From assembly GCF_000750955.1 (NCBI RefSeq), contig NZ_CCEJ010000014.1, forward strand, positions 1-62,115: 62,115 nt of DNA, given 5' to 3'. How positions within the stretch are numbered: position 1 is the first letter of the stretch; the number at the start of each line of letters is the position of its first letter. This document shows positions 43,845 to 53,189 of this stretch, piece after piece. A model generated the notes under the pieces. That model saw only the letters and a list, made by a program, of their open reading frames with translations, searched no databases and was not told the origin of the DNA. This stretch comes from Criblamydia sequanensis CRIB-18. GTDB taxonomy: Bacteria > Chlamydiota > Chlamydiia > Chlamydiales > Criblamydiaceae. The translations under genes were made by a program, and so were the position numbers.

Positions 43845-44144
43845 TTATTGATTCTCTTCTATTTCTTGAGTAAACCCGGGAGGCGTTGTTTGAGAAGAGC
43901 GTCCCATTGAAGAGGTCCAAAAAGATAGGATGACGCAAGAGGCAAAAAAGATAAAGGAAAGCCAAGCTGTAAATTTTTTTAAGACGTCAGCAGTAGATGT
44001 TCCAAAAAGTGAGTCTTGAGAATCCCCTCCAAAAGAAGCTCCAAGACCTGTGCTTTTGCTCTCTTGCATTAAAATCACAGTGGAGAGCAAAACAGCAAGA
44101 ATCATAAATAACGCTAAAGATATAAAATATAATGCGATAATCAT
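43845..44144 (-). CDS. secG: SecG, protein translocase subunit
   Basis: Ninety-nine residues with two membrane helices separated by the conserved cytosolic loop MQESKSTGLGASFGG(D), then LFGTSTADVLKKFTAWLS. SecG is the small accessory subunit of SecYEG that helps protein export. Its start overlaps the tpiA stop by 4 bp (ATGA type), so the two are co-transcribed, as in many bacteria. Confidence 0.92.
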   Translation of the reverse strand: MIIALYFISLALFMILAVLLSTVILMQESKSTGLGASFGGDSQDSLFGTSTADVLKKFTAWLSFIFFASCVILSFWTSSMGRSSQTTPPGFTQEIEENQ

Positions 44145-44917
44145 TCGTTAACCTGTTTATTGAAATTGATGATATGATCAAAAGTATTCACGTCTAAAGA
44201 AGAGCCTCCAACAAGCAAGCCATTCACATTTTTACCTGTAAGCAGTTCTTTGGTATTACCCGGATTGACAGATCCCCCATAAAGGATTTTTATATGGCTT
44301 GCGATCTCATCGCCGAATTTTTCTTTAAGGACCTCTCTTATGAAAGAGTGCGCCTCTTCCGCTTCTTTGCCGCCGGCATGCACGCCTGTTCCAATTGCCC
44401 AAATGGGTTCATAAGCTAAGATAAGCTCTTTTCCATCTTTCAAATGGACATCTGCAAGGCCCTCTAGGATTTCGGCTCTTAAGACTTCTTCTCTCTTTCC
44501 GGATTCATTTTCTTCTTTGCTTTCACCAATGCAAAGAATGGGGATTAACCCCTCTTTGAGAGCTCGTTTAACTTTATGATTGATAAACTCATTGGTTTCA
44601 CCAAAATAACGTCTTCTCTCTGAGTGTCCTAGAATAACATAGCGGGCGCCGGCATCTGTCAACATTTTAGCTGCGATTTCGCCTGTAAAAGCGCCTTCTT
44701 TGGCGTCATTCATATTTTGCGCTGAAATCTTAATTTGAGGAGTTTTCTTAGCGGCTTTGGCTGCGCTATAAAGAATCGTAAAGGGAACTGCTAAAACGAC
44801 TTCATTTGAAGTCCCCTTCACTTTTTCCGCCAATTCATTTATATAATCCAGAGCTTCTTCTCGAGTCTTATACATTTTCCAATTGCCGACAATCAAGCTT
44901 GGTGAATCCAGGGGCAT
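44141..44917 (-). CDS. tpiA: Triosephosphate isomerase
   Basis: 258 residues, TIM barrel. Visible are GNWKMYK (N-terminal lysine motif), the catalytic His in VILGHSERR, the catalytic Glu in AYEPIWAIGTG, and the phosphate loop KILYGGSVNPGN. Interconverts dihydroxyacetone phosphate and glyceraldehyde 3-phosphate in glycolysis. Overlaps secG downstream. Divergent from xseA. Confidence 0.97.
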   Translation of the reverse strand: MPLDSPSLIVGNWKMYKTREEALDYINELAEKVKGTSNEVVLAVPFTILYSAAKAAKKTPQIKISAQNMNDAKEGAFTGEIAAKMLTDAGARYVILGHSERRRYFGETNEFINHKVKRALKEGLIPILCIGESKEENESGKREEVLRAEILEGLADVHLKDGKELILAYEPIWAIGTGVHAGGKEAEEAHSFIREVLKEKFGDEIASHIKILYGGSVNPGNTKELLTGKNVNGLLVGGSSLDVNTFDHIINFNKQVNE

Positions 44918-45260
44918 GAGAATTAAACTTCCCTAATTAAATTTTTTTCAGCTGAATGGCTAAAGGAAAACCTTATACCGTCTCAAGTGCTTAATGTTGG
45001 TATTATAAAAGTTAGCCTCCTTCGATTCAATCAAATTTTTACTAATGTCGTTACTTTTAAGATGGCTAAGCTCTTATTTTAAAAATGAAATAATTTCTAT
45101 CACACTCTTAACGGATAGGCTTTCATAAACAGTAAAAAATTAATTTTATAAAATTCCCGCAAGCAAGTCTGATAATTTTTTAAAAAAGAATTCTGTTTTG
45201 GATTTAATCCTTTTGATACTCTCAATAAGACAACCGGCTTAAGAGGAAAGCAAACGCAAA
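44918..45260. other. 343-bp divergent intergenic region (tpiA / xseA), no gene seen
   Basis: AT-rich spacer with no plausible coding frame longer than about 60 codons and no recognisable RNA. It should contain promoters for both tpiA-secG (minus) and the xseA-xseB-dxs-nadK run (plus); no single strong -35/-10 pair could be picked out. Confidence 0.5.
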
Positions 45261-46760
45261 ATGAGTGAAGAGTCCAGGTTATTGACAGTATCCCAAGCAA
45301 CCCACGCGATCAAACGAATTTTAGAAATGGGATTCTCCTCGCTTTATGTCAAAGGTGAAATTAGCAATTGCAAAAAGCAGTCTTCAGGTCATTATTATTT
45401 TTCATTAAAAGATGAAAACGCCTCGATTGCTTGTGTTTTATTCAGGCAAGATGCCCTTAAGCTCTCAGATCCTTTAAAAGACGGCGAAAGCATCACTATC
45501 AAAGGAAGTTTGACTGTCTATCCTCAAAGCGGGAAATACCAGATCATTGTCAAAGAAGTTCAAAGGACAGGCCTTGGCGATCTACTTTTAAAGCTTGAAC
45601 AATTAAAAATTAAATTGCATCGAAAAGGCTGGTTTAAGCAAGAGCGCAAAAAAAGCCTCCCCAAAATGCCGAAAAGAATTGGGATTGTGACAAGCCCGAC
45701 AGGCGCTGTCATTCAAGATATTTTAAAAGTTTTGAAAAGACGGTTTTCAGGTCTTCACATTTTTCTAAACCCTGTTCGCGTGCAAGGCGAGGGCGCTGCA
45801 AAAGAAATTGCAAAAGCTATTAGAGAGTTTAATCGTTTAAATTTTGTCGATGTCCTTATTGTCGGAAGGGGCGGCGGCAGCATAGAAGATTTATTTGCAT
45901 TTAATGAAGAGTGTGTGGCGGAAGCCATTTTTGAAAGTCATATTCCCATCATTTGTGCTGTCGGCCATGAGACCGATCATTGTATTGCAGAGTATGTCGC
46001 AGATGTCAGAGCTCCAACACCTTCCGCTGCCGCCGAAATGGTGATAGCCGAAAAAATCCACTATGAAAAAGCGCTTAAGCAGATAAAAGATCGGCTCTTT
46101 GATCACGTGAAACTTCGCGTTAGACGAGGTAGAGAACATCTAAGACACTTACTAAAGCAGCCGAAATTAAAAAACCCTCAGCTTCTGTTTGCAGCGGAGC
46201 TGCAAAATTTAGACGGCGCTAAAGAAGCCATAGATAAAACCATGCTTCGTTTTAATAAAACAAAGCAGATGAAGCTGACTTCCATGAAGCAAAGACTTTC
46301 CGCATTAAATCCCTATCTTCGACTTTTACACGCAAAAGAAAGGAAGAAAAGTTTAAGGCGCGCGATTCATATAAGCTTTCTTACTTTTTTTAAAAAAAGA
46401 AGCGCCAAACTTTCAGATTTAAATGAAAAATTAAATAAATCCATTCATTTTTCAATTTTGAATCATAAAGTTAATTCCGCTCTTTTCGAAAAAAGAAAAG
46501 AACTTGATAAAGCTATGGATCACTTGCTACGCATAAAAGAAAAAAATTTAAATCATTGCGGGGAAACTTTAAGCGCCATCAATCCAAAGAAATTGCTTAG
46601 CAAAGGATTTACGATTCTCTTCTCAGAAAAGGAAGGTTCGGTTATAAAATCTGTACATGCTCTCCAAAAAAATGAATCTTATCGACTTCTTTTGAGCGAT
46701 GGGGAAGCTAAAATTCAAATAGAAAAAACAAAGCCTTTCAAAAAAGAAATCAAAAACTAA
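45261..46760 (+). CDS. xseA: Exodeoxyribonuclease VII large subunit
   Basis: 499 residues. An N-terminal OB-fold (VKGEISNCKKQSSGHYYFSLKDENASIACVLF region, about 25-60), the catalytic core GVVTSPTGAVIQDILKVLKRRF-like stretch (about 140-160), GRGGGSIEDLFAFNEE, and the VGHETDH motif, then a long coiled-coil-like tail to the C-terminus. Exo VII degrades single-stranded DNA from both ends and acts in repair. The small subunit gene xseB starts 9 bp downstream. Confidence 0.96.
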   Translation: MSEESRLLTVSQATHAIKRILEMGFSSLYVKGEISNCKKQSSGHYYFSLKDENASIACVLFRQDALKLSDPLKDGESITIKGSLTVYPQSGKYQIIVKEVQRTGLGDLLLKLEQLKIKLHRKGWFKQERKKSLPKMPKRIGIVTSPTGAVIQDILKVLKRRFSGLHIFLNPVRVQGEGAAKEIAKAIREFNRLNFVDVLIVGRGGGSIEDLFAFNEECVAEAIFESHIPIICAVGHETDHCIAEYVADVRAPTPSAAAEMVIAEKIHYEKALKQIKDRLFDHVKLRVRRGREHLRHLLKQPKLKNPQLLFAAELQNLDGAKEAIDKTMLRFNKTKQMKLTSMKQRLSALNPYLRLLHAKERKKSLRRAIHISFLTFFKKRSAKLSDLNEKLNKSIHFSILNHKVNSALFEKRKELDKAMDHLLRIKEKNLNHCGETLSAINPKKLLSKGFTILFSEKEGSVIKSVHALQKNESYRLLLSDGEAKIQIEKTKPFKKEIKN

Positions 46761-46769
46761 CGGAAGTTT

Positions 46770-47030
46770 ATGTCTCAAGCCAAACAAACCTTTGAATCCG
46801 CCTTTCATCGATTGGAAGAAATTCTTGAAATCATGAATTCCGATACGGTTACACTCGATGATTCATTGAAACTTTATGAGGAAGCAGATAATCTCATTCG
46901 TTTTTGTTCTAAAAAATTAAACGATGCTGAAACAAAAGTTGAAATGTTAATGAAAAATCGTGAAGGTGATTTATTAATAGGACAAGATAAAAAACCGTTA
47001 ACCCAAGATTTTCCTTCAGGAAATGACTAA
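46770..47030 (+). CDS. xseB: Exodeoxyribonuclease VII small subunit
   Basis: 86 residues, with the typical [38 protein letters not shown] and [12 protein letters not shown] pattern of XseB helices. It binds the tail of XseA to form the active holoenzyme. Nine bases separate it from xseA and 30 from dxs, so it is part of the same operon. Confidence 0.95.
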   Translation: MSQAKQTFESAFHRLEEILEIMNSDTVTLDDSLKLYEEADNLIRFCSKKLNDAETKVEMLMKNREGDLLIGQDKKPLTQDFPSGND

Positions 47031-47060
47031 ATTTTATAAGGTAAAGCAAGCGAAACATCC

Positions 47061-48977
47061 ATGAACTATCAAATTCTTTCAGAAATCAAAGACCCTAAAG
47101 ATTTAAAAAAATTGGATTCTCGCTCATTGAGTCTCTTGGCACAAGAATTAAGACATCGAATTATAGATGTCTTATCCCAAACAGGAGGTCACTTAGCTTC
47201 AAATCTTGGAGTCGTCGAATTAACTCTAGCCCTTCATTACGTTTTTGATTCACCAAGCGATAAACTGATTTGGGATGTAAGCCACCAAACTTATATCCAT
47301 AAGCTTTTGACAGGCCGAAATGAGCTATTTCCAACGATTCGTCAAACAGGAGGCCTTAGTGGATTTAGCAATCCAAAAGAATCCCCTCATGACCATTTTT
47401 ATGCAGGACATGCGGGAACGGCTCTCTCTCTTGCTCTTGGAGTCGCGAAACAAAGAGATCTTTCCAAAGAAAAAAACTACATTATTCCTATTATCGGCGA
47501 TGCCACGCTCACTTGCGGGATGTCGCTTGAAGCTCTAAATAATATTTCAAGAGACATAAAAAAATTTATCGTCATTTTAAATGATAACGAAATGTCGATT
47601 TCCAAAAATGTCGGGGCGATCACAAGAATTTTAAGCCGCATGCTAAGCAATCCAAGAACAACAAGACTCTACCAAGAATTAGATGGGCTTTTAACAAAAA
47701 TTCCGGGGTATGGCGCTTTAATTTCTCAGCAAGGCCATCGCATCACAGAGTCGATTAAACATCTTTTTAGCCCTGCTGTTTTTTTTGAAAACTTTGGGCT
47801 TTCCTACATCGGCCCGATTGACGGTCATAACATTAATGAAATGATTCAAGCTTTTGAGGGCATAAAAAATTCCAATTGGCCGGTCTTTATTCATGTTTTA
47901 ACTAAAAAAGGCCAAGGCATGAATGAAGCTTTAAATAACCCAAGCCTTTGGCATGGCGCCAAGCCTTTTAGCCCAAATACCGGTAAATTTTTACCCACAA
48001 CGTCTGATAAACCAACCTTTCCTAAGATTTTCGGAAAACATTTATTGAAAATGGCAAGAACTGATGAATCCATTGTAGCCATTACCCCGGCTATGTCCCA
48101 AGGTTCTTGCCTTGATCAGTTTGTAGCAGAATATCCGGATCGCTGTCTTGATGTTGGCATAGCAGAAGCTCATTCGGTAACTTATGCTGGCGGTGTAGCT
48201 TATGGAAAAAAGCATAAAGTCTTCTCGTCTGTTTACTCGACTTTTTTACAACGCGGTTTTGACAATGTGTTTCACGATGTCTGCTTGCAAGAATTAAATG
48301 TGGTCTTTGCAATTGATAGAGCCGGAATTGCAGGCGGCGATGGTCAAACCCATAATGGCATTTATGACATCTCATTTTTAAACGCCATGCCAAACATGGT
48401 CATCGCTCAACCAAGAGATGGCGATAAACTAAAAGATCTTTTAGAAAGCGCGCACGCATGGAATCTGCCGGCAAGCATTCGTTACCCTAATATGGAAACT
48501 ACTGAAACTGAAAGAGAAAGAGAAGTCTTGCCTCTTGGAAAAGGAGAAGTTCTGCAATCAGGTTCCGAGGTTTTAATTGTCGCTGTCGGCCATATGTCGG
48601 AGCTTGCTTTTGAAATTAGCGAAAAATTAAACTTGCATGGCATTCAACCAACCCTTGTAGACCCCGTTTTTATAAAACCTCTAGATGAAGAGCTTTTCGT
48701 TGAACTTTTAAAAACGCATTCTATTGTGGTCACAATTGAAGAGCATTCCTTAGCCTCCGGATTTGGCATCCTATTCAACAGCTTTACTTTGAGAAACGGC
48801 TTTTACCCAAAAGTTTTAAATTTTGGCGTCCCTGAAATTTTTGTTGAACAAGGTAAATATAAGGATCTTTTGAAATCGATTGGTTTAACAGCCGATACTA
48901 TTTATCAAAAACTTTTAAAAACCCTTGAAGAAGAAGTCGAAAGGAAGAACATTCACATGCAAGAAGTATTATCCTAA
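47061..48977 (+). CDS. dxs: 1-deoxy-D-xylulose-5-phosphate synthase
   Basis: 638 residues, thiamine-diphosphate enzyme that condenses pyruvate and glyceraldehyde 3-phosphate in the first step of the non-mevalonate isoprenoid pathway. Landmarks: [21 protein letters not shown], the [10 protein letters not shown] segment, [12 protein letters not shown], the ThDP/Mg motif [17 protein letters not shown] (GDx...NN), and the second-half [15 protein letters not shown], where the catalytic Glu sits. The isoprenoid product supplies prenyl groups, including the dimethylallyl group needed by UbiX. Followed by nadK 17 bp downstream. Confidence 0.96.
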   Translation: MNYQILSEIKDPKDLKKLDSRSLSLLAQELRHRIIDVLSQTGGHLASNLGVVELTLALHYVFDSPSDKLIWDVSHQTYIHKLLTGRNELFPTIRQTGGLSGFSNPKESPHDHFYAGHAGTALSLALGVAKQRDLSKEKNYIIPIIGDATLTCGMSLEALNNISRDIKKFIVILNDNEMSISKNVGAITRILSRMLSNPRTTRLYQELDGLLTKIPGYGALISQQGHRITESIKHLFSPAVFFENFGLSYIGPIDGHNINEMIQAFEGIKNSNWPVFIHVLTKKGQGMNEALNNPSLWHGAKPFSPNTGKFLPTTSDKPTFPKIFGKHLLKMARTDESIVAITPAMSQGSCLDQFVAEYPDRCLDVGIAEAHSVTYAGGVAYGKKHKVFSSVYSTFLQRGFDNVFHDVCLQELNVVFAIDRAGIAGGDGQTHNGIYDISFLNAMPNMVIAQPRDGDKLKDLLESAHAWNLPASIRYPNMETTETEREREVLPLGKGEVLQSGSEVLIVAVGHMSELAFEISEKLNLHGIQPTLVDPVFIKPLDEELFVELLKTHSIVVTIEEHSLASGFGILFNSFTLRNGFYPKVLNFGVPEIFVEQGKYKDLLKSIGLTADTIYQKLLKTLEEEVERKNIHMQEVLS

Positions 48978-48994
48978 AAAGGTTTTATCAAGCT

Positions 48995-49846
48995 ATGAAA
49001 GTAAAAACGGTTGCTCTTTTTCCAAATATGCAAAAAAGCCAATCCACAAGCATTACGATGGGAGTTAGAGAGTTTTTATTTCAAAGAAATGTGAATGTTG
49101 TTGCCGAAGATTTGATTGCCGAACAAATTGGAGCAAATCCCCTCACCTCCGTTGATCCAAACGAAGTGGATTTAATTATTTCCCTTGGCGGCGATGGCAC
49201 TATTTTAAGACTTTTACAAAGACACCCCGAGCTTAAAGCCCCGATTGTCGGCATCAATCTTGGCAGCCTCGGCTTTATGGCAGATATTCCGATTGTGGAC
49301 ATTTACCCGGCCCTTGAAGATCTTCTAAAAGGAAACTTCAAAGTTCAAGAGCGCTTAATGATGAAAGGGACAACGATTCATAAAGAAACTTGTCTTGCAG
49401 TCAATGAGATTGTAGTTCATAGGGCTAAAAATCCAAGTCTTGTAGACCTTGCAATCCACGTGGATGGCATGTATTTAAATACTTTTTCAGCAGACGGGCT
49501 TATCATTTCATCGCCAAGCGGCTCAACCGCCTATTCTCTTGCAGCAGGCGGACCCATTTTAACCCCCGACCTTGAAGCTTTTTTAATTACTCCGATCTGT
49601 CCCCATACCATTTCTAATAGACCGATTGTTTTAATGCCTAAGGACCACATCAAAATTCAATACCTAAACGAGTATGAGCCGGTTGAGGTGACCTATGATG
49701 GCTTTGCTAATTTTCATATAGCTACAGGCGAGGTGTTCTATATCCAAAAGGCTGAAAGAACTTGTTCTTTGATCAGCTTGCCTGGCCACGACTATTTTTC
49801 CACCTTAAGACAAAAATTAGGCTGGGCAGGAACTTTAAAAAATTAA
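48995..49846 (+). CDS. nadK: NAD kinase
   Basis: 283 residues. The GGDG motif lies in SLGGDGTILRLL, followed by GINLGSLGFMAD and the NE/D-type motif CLAVNEIVVHRAKNPS; the substrate region is SADGLIISSPSGSTAYSLAAGG. The enzyme phosphorylates NAD to NADP. Last gene of the xseA-xseB-dxs-nadK run. Confidence 0.95.
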   Translation: MKVKTVALFPNMQKSQSTSITMGVREFLFQRNVNVVAEDLIAEQIGANPLTSVDPNEVDLIISLGGDGTILRLLQRHPELKAPIVGINLGSLGFMADIPIVDIYPALEDLLKGNFKVQERLMMKGTTIHKETCLAVNEIVVHRAKNPSLVDLAIHVDGMYLNTFSADGLIISSPSGSTAYSLAAGGPILTPDLEAFLITPICPHTISNRPIVLMPKDHIKIQYLNEYEPVEVTYDGFANFHIATGEVFYIQKAERTCSLISLPGHDYFSTLRQKLGWAGTLKN

Positions 49847-49902
49847 TCAGTTTCTTCTTTTCTTGAAATTTTAAGCTCGCTTTGAATATAACTTTTCTTA
49901 TT

Positions 49903-49940
49903 AAGCTTAACTTGACAGGATACCCGCAAAAGTTAAGTTT
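49903..49940 (+). terminator. Weak hairpin after nadK
   Basis: aagcttaactt and aagttaagttt form an 11-bp stem with one mismatch and a 16-nt loop, followed by aaagccgtttttt. Plausible end of the operon transcript. Confidence 0.4.
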
Positions 49941-49958
49941 AAAGCCGTTTTTTCAAAT

Positions 49959-50143
49959 TAGGCTTCTTATCGTAATTTAAAATTTGTTTAAAAAATTTGA
50001 TGATTTTCGTGCTTTTTTGGAAAATTTCTTGAGCCTATGTAAACGTACGGTCGAAAAGTTTAAAAAAAATGCCAAAGACAGCAATTTAGCAATCAAATGT
50101 TATTACTCTTTTAAACATCGAATGGAATTTCGAAAGAAGTCTA
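49959..50143. mobile_element. MITE-like inverted-repeat element, copy 3 (185 bp)
   Basis: The right end (gaatttcgaaagaagtc then TA) matches copies 1 and 2 closely; the left end (TA then ggcttcttatcgtaattt) is decayed but alignable. The interior shares gaaaa.ttta..aaaaa.atgccaaa.acagc.attt with copy 1. Placed between nadK and omcA. Confidence 0.65.
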
Positions 50144-50487
50144 TTAAATCAAGAGCTTGTTGAGAGTCATTTTTCTTCAATTTATTTTCTTGATTTTGCC
50201 ATTCTCATGCACAAGGCGTGCTATAGCTATTCATAGCTTTACAAATACTCTAAAAGCCAATTCCACTTATTTGATGTTATCAATTTGATTTTCAAAGATT
50301 TGTAAAATTTAGATTAAATTTTTGTCGCAAAATCAAAAATTCTTGTGGAAGAATTATTAACTTATCCGTATCTACAAAGAGTAAAACCTTTTTTTTCCAG
50401 GATTGATAAAAAAGAAAATGGAAAAACGAATGTGGTTTTCAGATTTGGAAAAAAGTTCTACCACTAACCCTAAATTAGGAGACTAAT
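50144..50487. other. Upstream region of omcA, no gene seen
   Basis: About 340 bp with no coding frame. It must contain the omcA promoter; the ATG at 50488 is preceded by TTAGGAG (a good ribosome binding site). A long AT-rich leader with attcttgtggaagaat (small inverted repeat at about 50339-50354) is present. Late-gene promoters of chlamydiae are degenerate and none was picked with confidence. Confidence 0.45.
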
Positions 50488-50676
50488 ATGACCAAAAAAT
50501 TAGCAAAAATGGCATCTTTGGCAGTTACTGCTGTTGTTCTTTTGACAGGTTGCTGCTGCGACACAAACCCATGTTGTGATCCATGCCCAAGACCCTGTCC
50601 ACCAAGACCAGTATGTGAAAAACCATGCCCACCAAAACCATGCTGCCCAAAACCTTGCGATCCTTGCTGCTACTAA
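50488..50676 (+). CDS. omcA: Small cysteine-rich outer-membrane lipoprotein (OmcA)
   Basis: 62 residues. A signal peptide ends in the lipobox LLTGC with Cys22 as the lipidation site; the mature 41 residues contain 14 cysteines, mostly in CP/CC(P/D) pairs. Chlamydial OmcA is the small cysteine-rich lipoprotein that is cross-linked by disulfides with OmcB to stiffen the envelope of infectious bodies in place of a thick peptidoglycan. The next gene is the OmcB homologue, the conserved order. GGAG lies at a good distance before the ATG. Confidence 0.92.
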   Translation: MTKKLAKMASLAVTAVVLLTGCCCDTNPCCDPCPRPCPPRPVCEKPCPPKPCCPKPCDPCCY

Positions 50677-50687
50677 AAGCGGCTTAT

Positions 50688-50718
50688 CTATCGCGTGAGT
50701 TATTAGCTCACGCGATAG
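50688..50718 (+). terminator. Hairpin between omcA and omcB
   Basis: A perfect 12-bp GC-rich stem (ctatcgcgtgag / ctcacgcgatag) with a 7-nt loop, followed by tgctatttt. Being between two genes expected to be co-expressed at different levels, it may act as an attenuator or processing/stability element rather than a full stop. Confidence 0.6.
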
Positions 50719-50846
50719 TGCTATTTTAGCTGCCCTTGCTTTGTAGGTTAAATTCCATTTAACAAACAAATCATGGCCATCTGAAATTGAAAAGATTACT
50801 AATGACCAGCGATATCTAACTCGAGATAAACCAAAGGAGATTTCTC

Positions 50847-52709
50847 ATGAGAAATACTAAGCGAGTGTTAACCTCGTTACTCCTCCTATGTACAACGGCG
50901 ATGCTTTGGGTCGGTTGTTCGAGCGGATGTTATTCATCTGCTTGTAACCAACCATGCGACCCTTGCCCCGCTGTTTGTGACAATAATGATAACTATGAGC
51001 AGGCTTGTCCTCCTCGTATGTGTCCAGAGCCTTGTGCTCCAATCGTGAAGTCTTGCGAACAGAGGGATCCTTGTCCTCCGGTCGCAAAACCTTGCGAGCC
51101 TATTTGCAATCCTTGCGAACCACAACAACAAATCGCGCGCTGCGAGCCAATTTGCCCGCCACGTTGTGAGCCGCCATGCCCACCACGTTGCGAGCCGGTA
51201 TGTCCGCCTCGTTGCGAACCGGTATGTCCTCCCTCTTGCCCGCCAAGATGCGAGCCATGCCCGCCGCGTTGTGAGCCGGTTTGCCCACCACCACCATGCG
51301 ATCCTTGCGGCCAAGAGCCACTTTGCAAAGTATTGCCAAAGTGTGCTTACCCAAGCCACAATGAACTTAATTGTGTTGATGGGATTACTGTAAGCGCTAA
51401 AAACCCAGAAATGTGTTTACTTGGCGAACAGTATCCATTGGAATTTGAAGTAAAAGCTTGCGATGATGTTTGCAACGTTGTTGTTTCAACTAACCTGCCA
51501 GAAGGCGTAAGCTATATGCGCAGCCAACCTGAAGCATCCGTGCAAGGCCGCACTTTAACATGGAACTTCGGTTCTATGAAGAAATGCCAAGTCATTGCTG
51601 CAAGAGTATGGTTAAAGTGTGAATGCGAAGGCGAGCTTTGTGCTTGTTTCTGCGCTAGCGCTCAACCTGTTCGCTTTTGCTCGCTCCTTTGCGCAAAACC
51701 AATTCTTGTTTGCCATAAGTGCGGACCGGAAGAGTGCAAACCAGGCGATCCGATCAACTATACTGTAACTGTAACCAACCGCGGAAGCTGCACAGCAACC
51801 GGCGTTGTTCTTACAGATCCAGTACCGGATGGACTTGAGCATTCAAGCGGCCTAAGAACCCTTACTTATAATTTGGGTTGTTTAGAGCCTTGCCAAACAA
51901 AGAAAGTCAGCATGTGCTTCACAGCATGCAAACGTGGCGAAGTCTGCAACACAGCAACTGTCACAGCTTGCAATGCTGAACCCACATCATGCAGCGCCAA
52001 ATGCTTAGTTTGCGCCGAATGCGCCGAGTGCGTAAAAGTCGGACCGAAAGAAGTTCAAATTGGCCGCAATGCTGATTATCAGATCATTGTTACAAACACT
52101 GGCGATAAGCCTTTGACAGACATCGTTGTCACAGACTATGCTCCAAGCGCAACTTCAATTGTTGCAGCTAATGGCGCTAGAATCTGCGGTAACCAAGCTG
52201 TTTGGAGAATGAAGCAATTAAATCCAGGTGAAAAAGCAACTTTCAACATCACGTTGACTTCTTGCACACCAGGCTGCTTCACCAACAGAGTTAGCATGAC
52301 TAACTGTCAAGGATGCAATGTTTGCTGCGAATACACAACACGTTGGAGAGGCCGTCCAGCTTTAACAATGTGCATTAATGACACAGCAGACCCAATTTGC
52401 ATTGGTGATCCAACAAGCTATAATATCGAAGTCACAAACCAAGGTTCTGAATCTGACCACAACGTTGTGCTCGTACTCCGCTTCCCTCCCGAAATTACAC
52501 CGGAAAGTGTTAGCGGCGATGTATGTGGCTCAATCAGCGGCCAGACTGTAACATTCCAACCTTACAACAACTTTAGCCCAAGACAGACGATTCGTTACAG
52601 AGTCACTGCCCGCGGTAAAGCTTCAGGTGATGGAAGGGTGATTGCAGAAGTCAGCTCCGACTCGATTAAAAAGCCGATCGTACAACAAGAAAGCACGATC
52701 GTGAACTAA
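50847..52709 (+). CDS. omcB: Large cysteine-rich periplasmic/outer-membrane protein (OmcB)
   Basis: 620 residues, the chlamydial 60-kDa cysteine-rich protein family. After an export signal (ending near LWVGC) comes a ~125-residue cysteine/proline-rich segment with about six RCEP units in a CPPRCEPV pattern. From about residue 170 onward are repeated DUF11-type immunoglobulin-like domains (CKPGDPINYTVTVTNRGSCT; IGRNADYQIIVTNTGDKPLT; IGDPTSYNIEVTNQGSESD). OmcB is cross-linked by disulfides in the envelope of the infectious form. The expanded N-terminal Cys/Pro tract is longer than in Chlamydia. Lipidation at the early Cys is possible but the box is weak. A terminator follows. Confidence 0.93.
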   Translation: MRNTKRVLTSLLLLCTTAMLWVGCSSGCYSSACNQPCDPCPAVCDNNDNYEQACPPRMCPEPCAPIVKSCEQRDPCPPVAKPCEPICNPCEPQQQIARCEPICPPRCEPPCPPRCEPVCPPRCEPVCPPSCPPRCEPCPPRCEPVCPPPPCDPCGQEPLCKVLPKCAYPSHNELNCVDGITVSAKNPEMCLLGEQYPLEFEVKACDDVCNVVVSTNLPEGVSYMRSQPEASVQGRTLTWNFGSMKKCQVIAARVWLKCECEGELCACFCASAQPVRFCSLLCAKPILVCHKCGPEECKPGDPINYTVTVTNRGSCTATGVVLTDPVPDGLEHSSGLRTLTYNLGCLEPCQTKKVSMCFTACKRGEVCNTATVTACNAEPTSCSAKCLVCAECAECVKVGPKEVQIGRNADYQIIVTNTGDKPLTDIVVTDYAPSATSIVAANGARICGNQAVWRMKQLNPGEKATFNITLTSCTPGCFTNRVSMTNCQGCNVCCEYTTRWRGRPALTMCINDTADPICIGDPTSYNIEVTNQGSESDHNVVLVLRFPPEITPESVSGDVCGSISGQTVTFQPYNNFSPRQTIRYRVTARGKASGDGRVIAEVSSDSIKKPIVQQESTIVN

Positions 52710-52737
52710 GAAATTTCTTCAAGGAAGTTTCTGAAAG

Positions 52738-52765
52738 AGGGACAGGTGTAAACCTGTCCCTTTTC
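52738..52765 (+). terminator. Rho-independent terminator after omcB
   Basis: A 10-bp stem (agggacaggt / acctgtccct) with a 4-nt loop and TTTTCTTTT downstream. Confidence 0.92.
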
Positions 52766-52844
52766 TTTTGGCCTTATTTTCCAATTTCAGTTAAGCTTAA
52801 GTTTTCTCTTTTCTAAAAAAGAAGGCTTAAAGAAAAGATAGTTT

Positions 52845-53189
52845 ATGGCTCACTCCCCTGAAAATTCTTTAACGAAAATACAAGAGTTAAGCATCGGTGC
52901 TGAAGCTAGAATTTTTATCGGCTTTCCGATTCATTCGAATCTTAAAGCCGAACTTGAGAAAAGCCATCTCTGGAAAGAAGCGCTCATCACTAAAAATCCG
53001 GGTGAGTTAATAGAAATTTTTTTTAATGAAAAACGATACGTCGGCGTTTATGCCAAGGGCTCTTATTTAACCCTTAAACAAATCGATGAAGAAACAGAAA
53101 AAATCATAAACCGAATCCAAGAGCTTTGTCCTAAAGTTCATTTAGATCAAGAGACCGTAGCTATTTTATCACAAGTATTTTTATCATGA
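52845..53189 (+). CDS. Conserved-looking small protein of unknown function
   Basis: 114 residues, no signal peptide. It has a strand-rich middle (ARIFIGFPIHSNLKAELEKS; IEIFFNEKRYVGVYAKG) and a C-terminal helix pair (LKQIDEETEKIINRIQELC). I do not recognise a family. Its stop overlaps the maf start by 4 bp (ATGA), so it is translationally coupled with maf. Confidence 0.75.
   Translation: MAHSPENSLTKIQELSIGAEARIFIGFPIHSNLKAELEKSHLWKEALITKNPGELIEIFFNEKRYVGVYAKGSYLTLKQIDEETEKIINRIQELCPKVHLDQETVAILSQVFLS

Noticed and set aside
50934-51359. Long minus-strand open frames across the omcB Cys/Pro region
   Set aside because: They are shadows caused by the biased TGC/CCN codons of the cysteine-proline repeats; the plus-strand OmcB frame has clear domain structure and a ribosome binding site.
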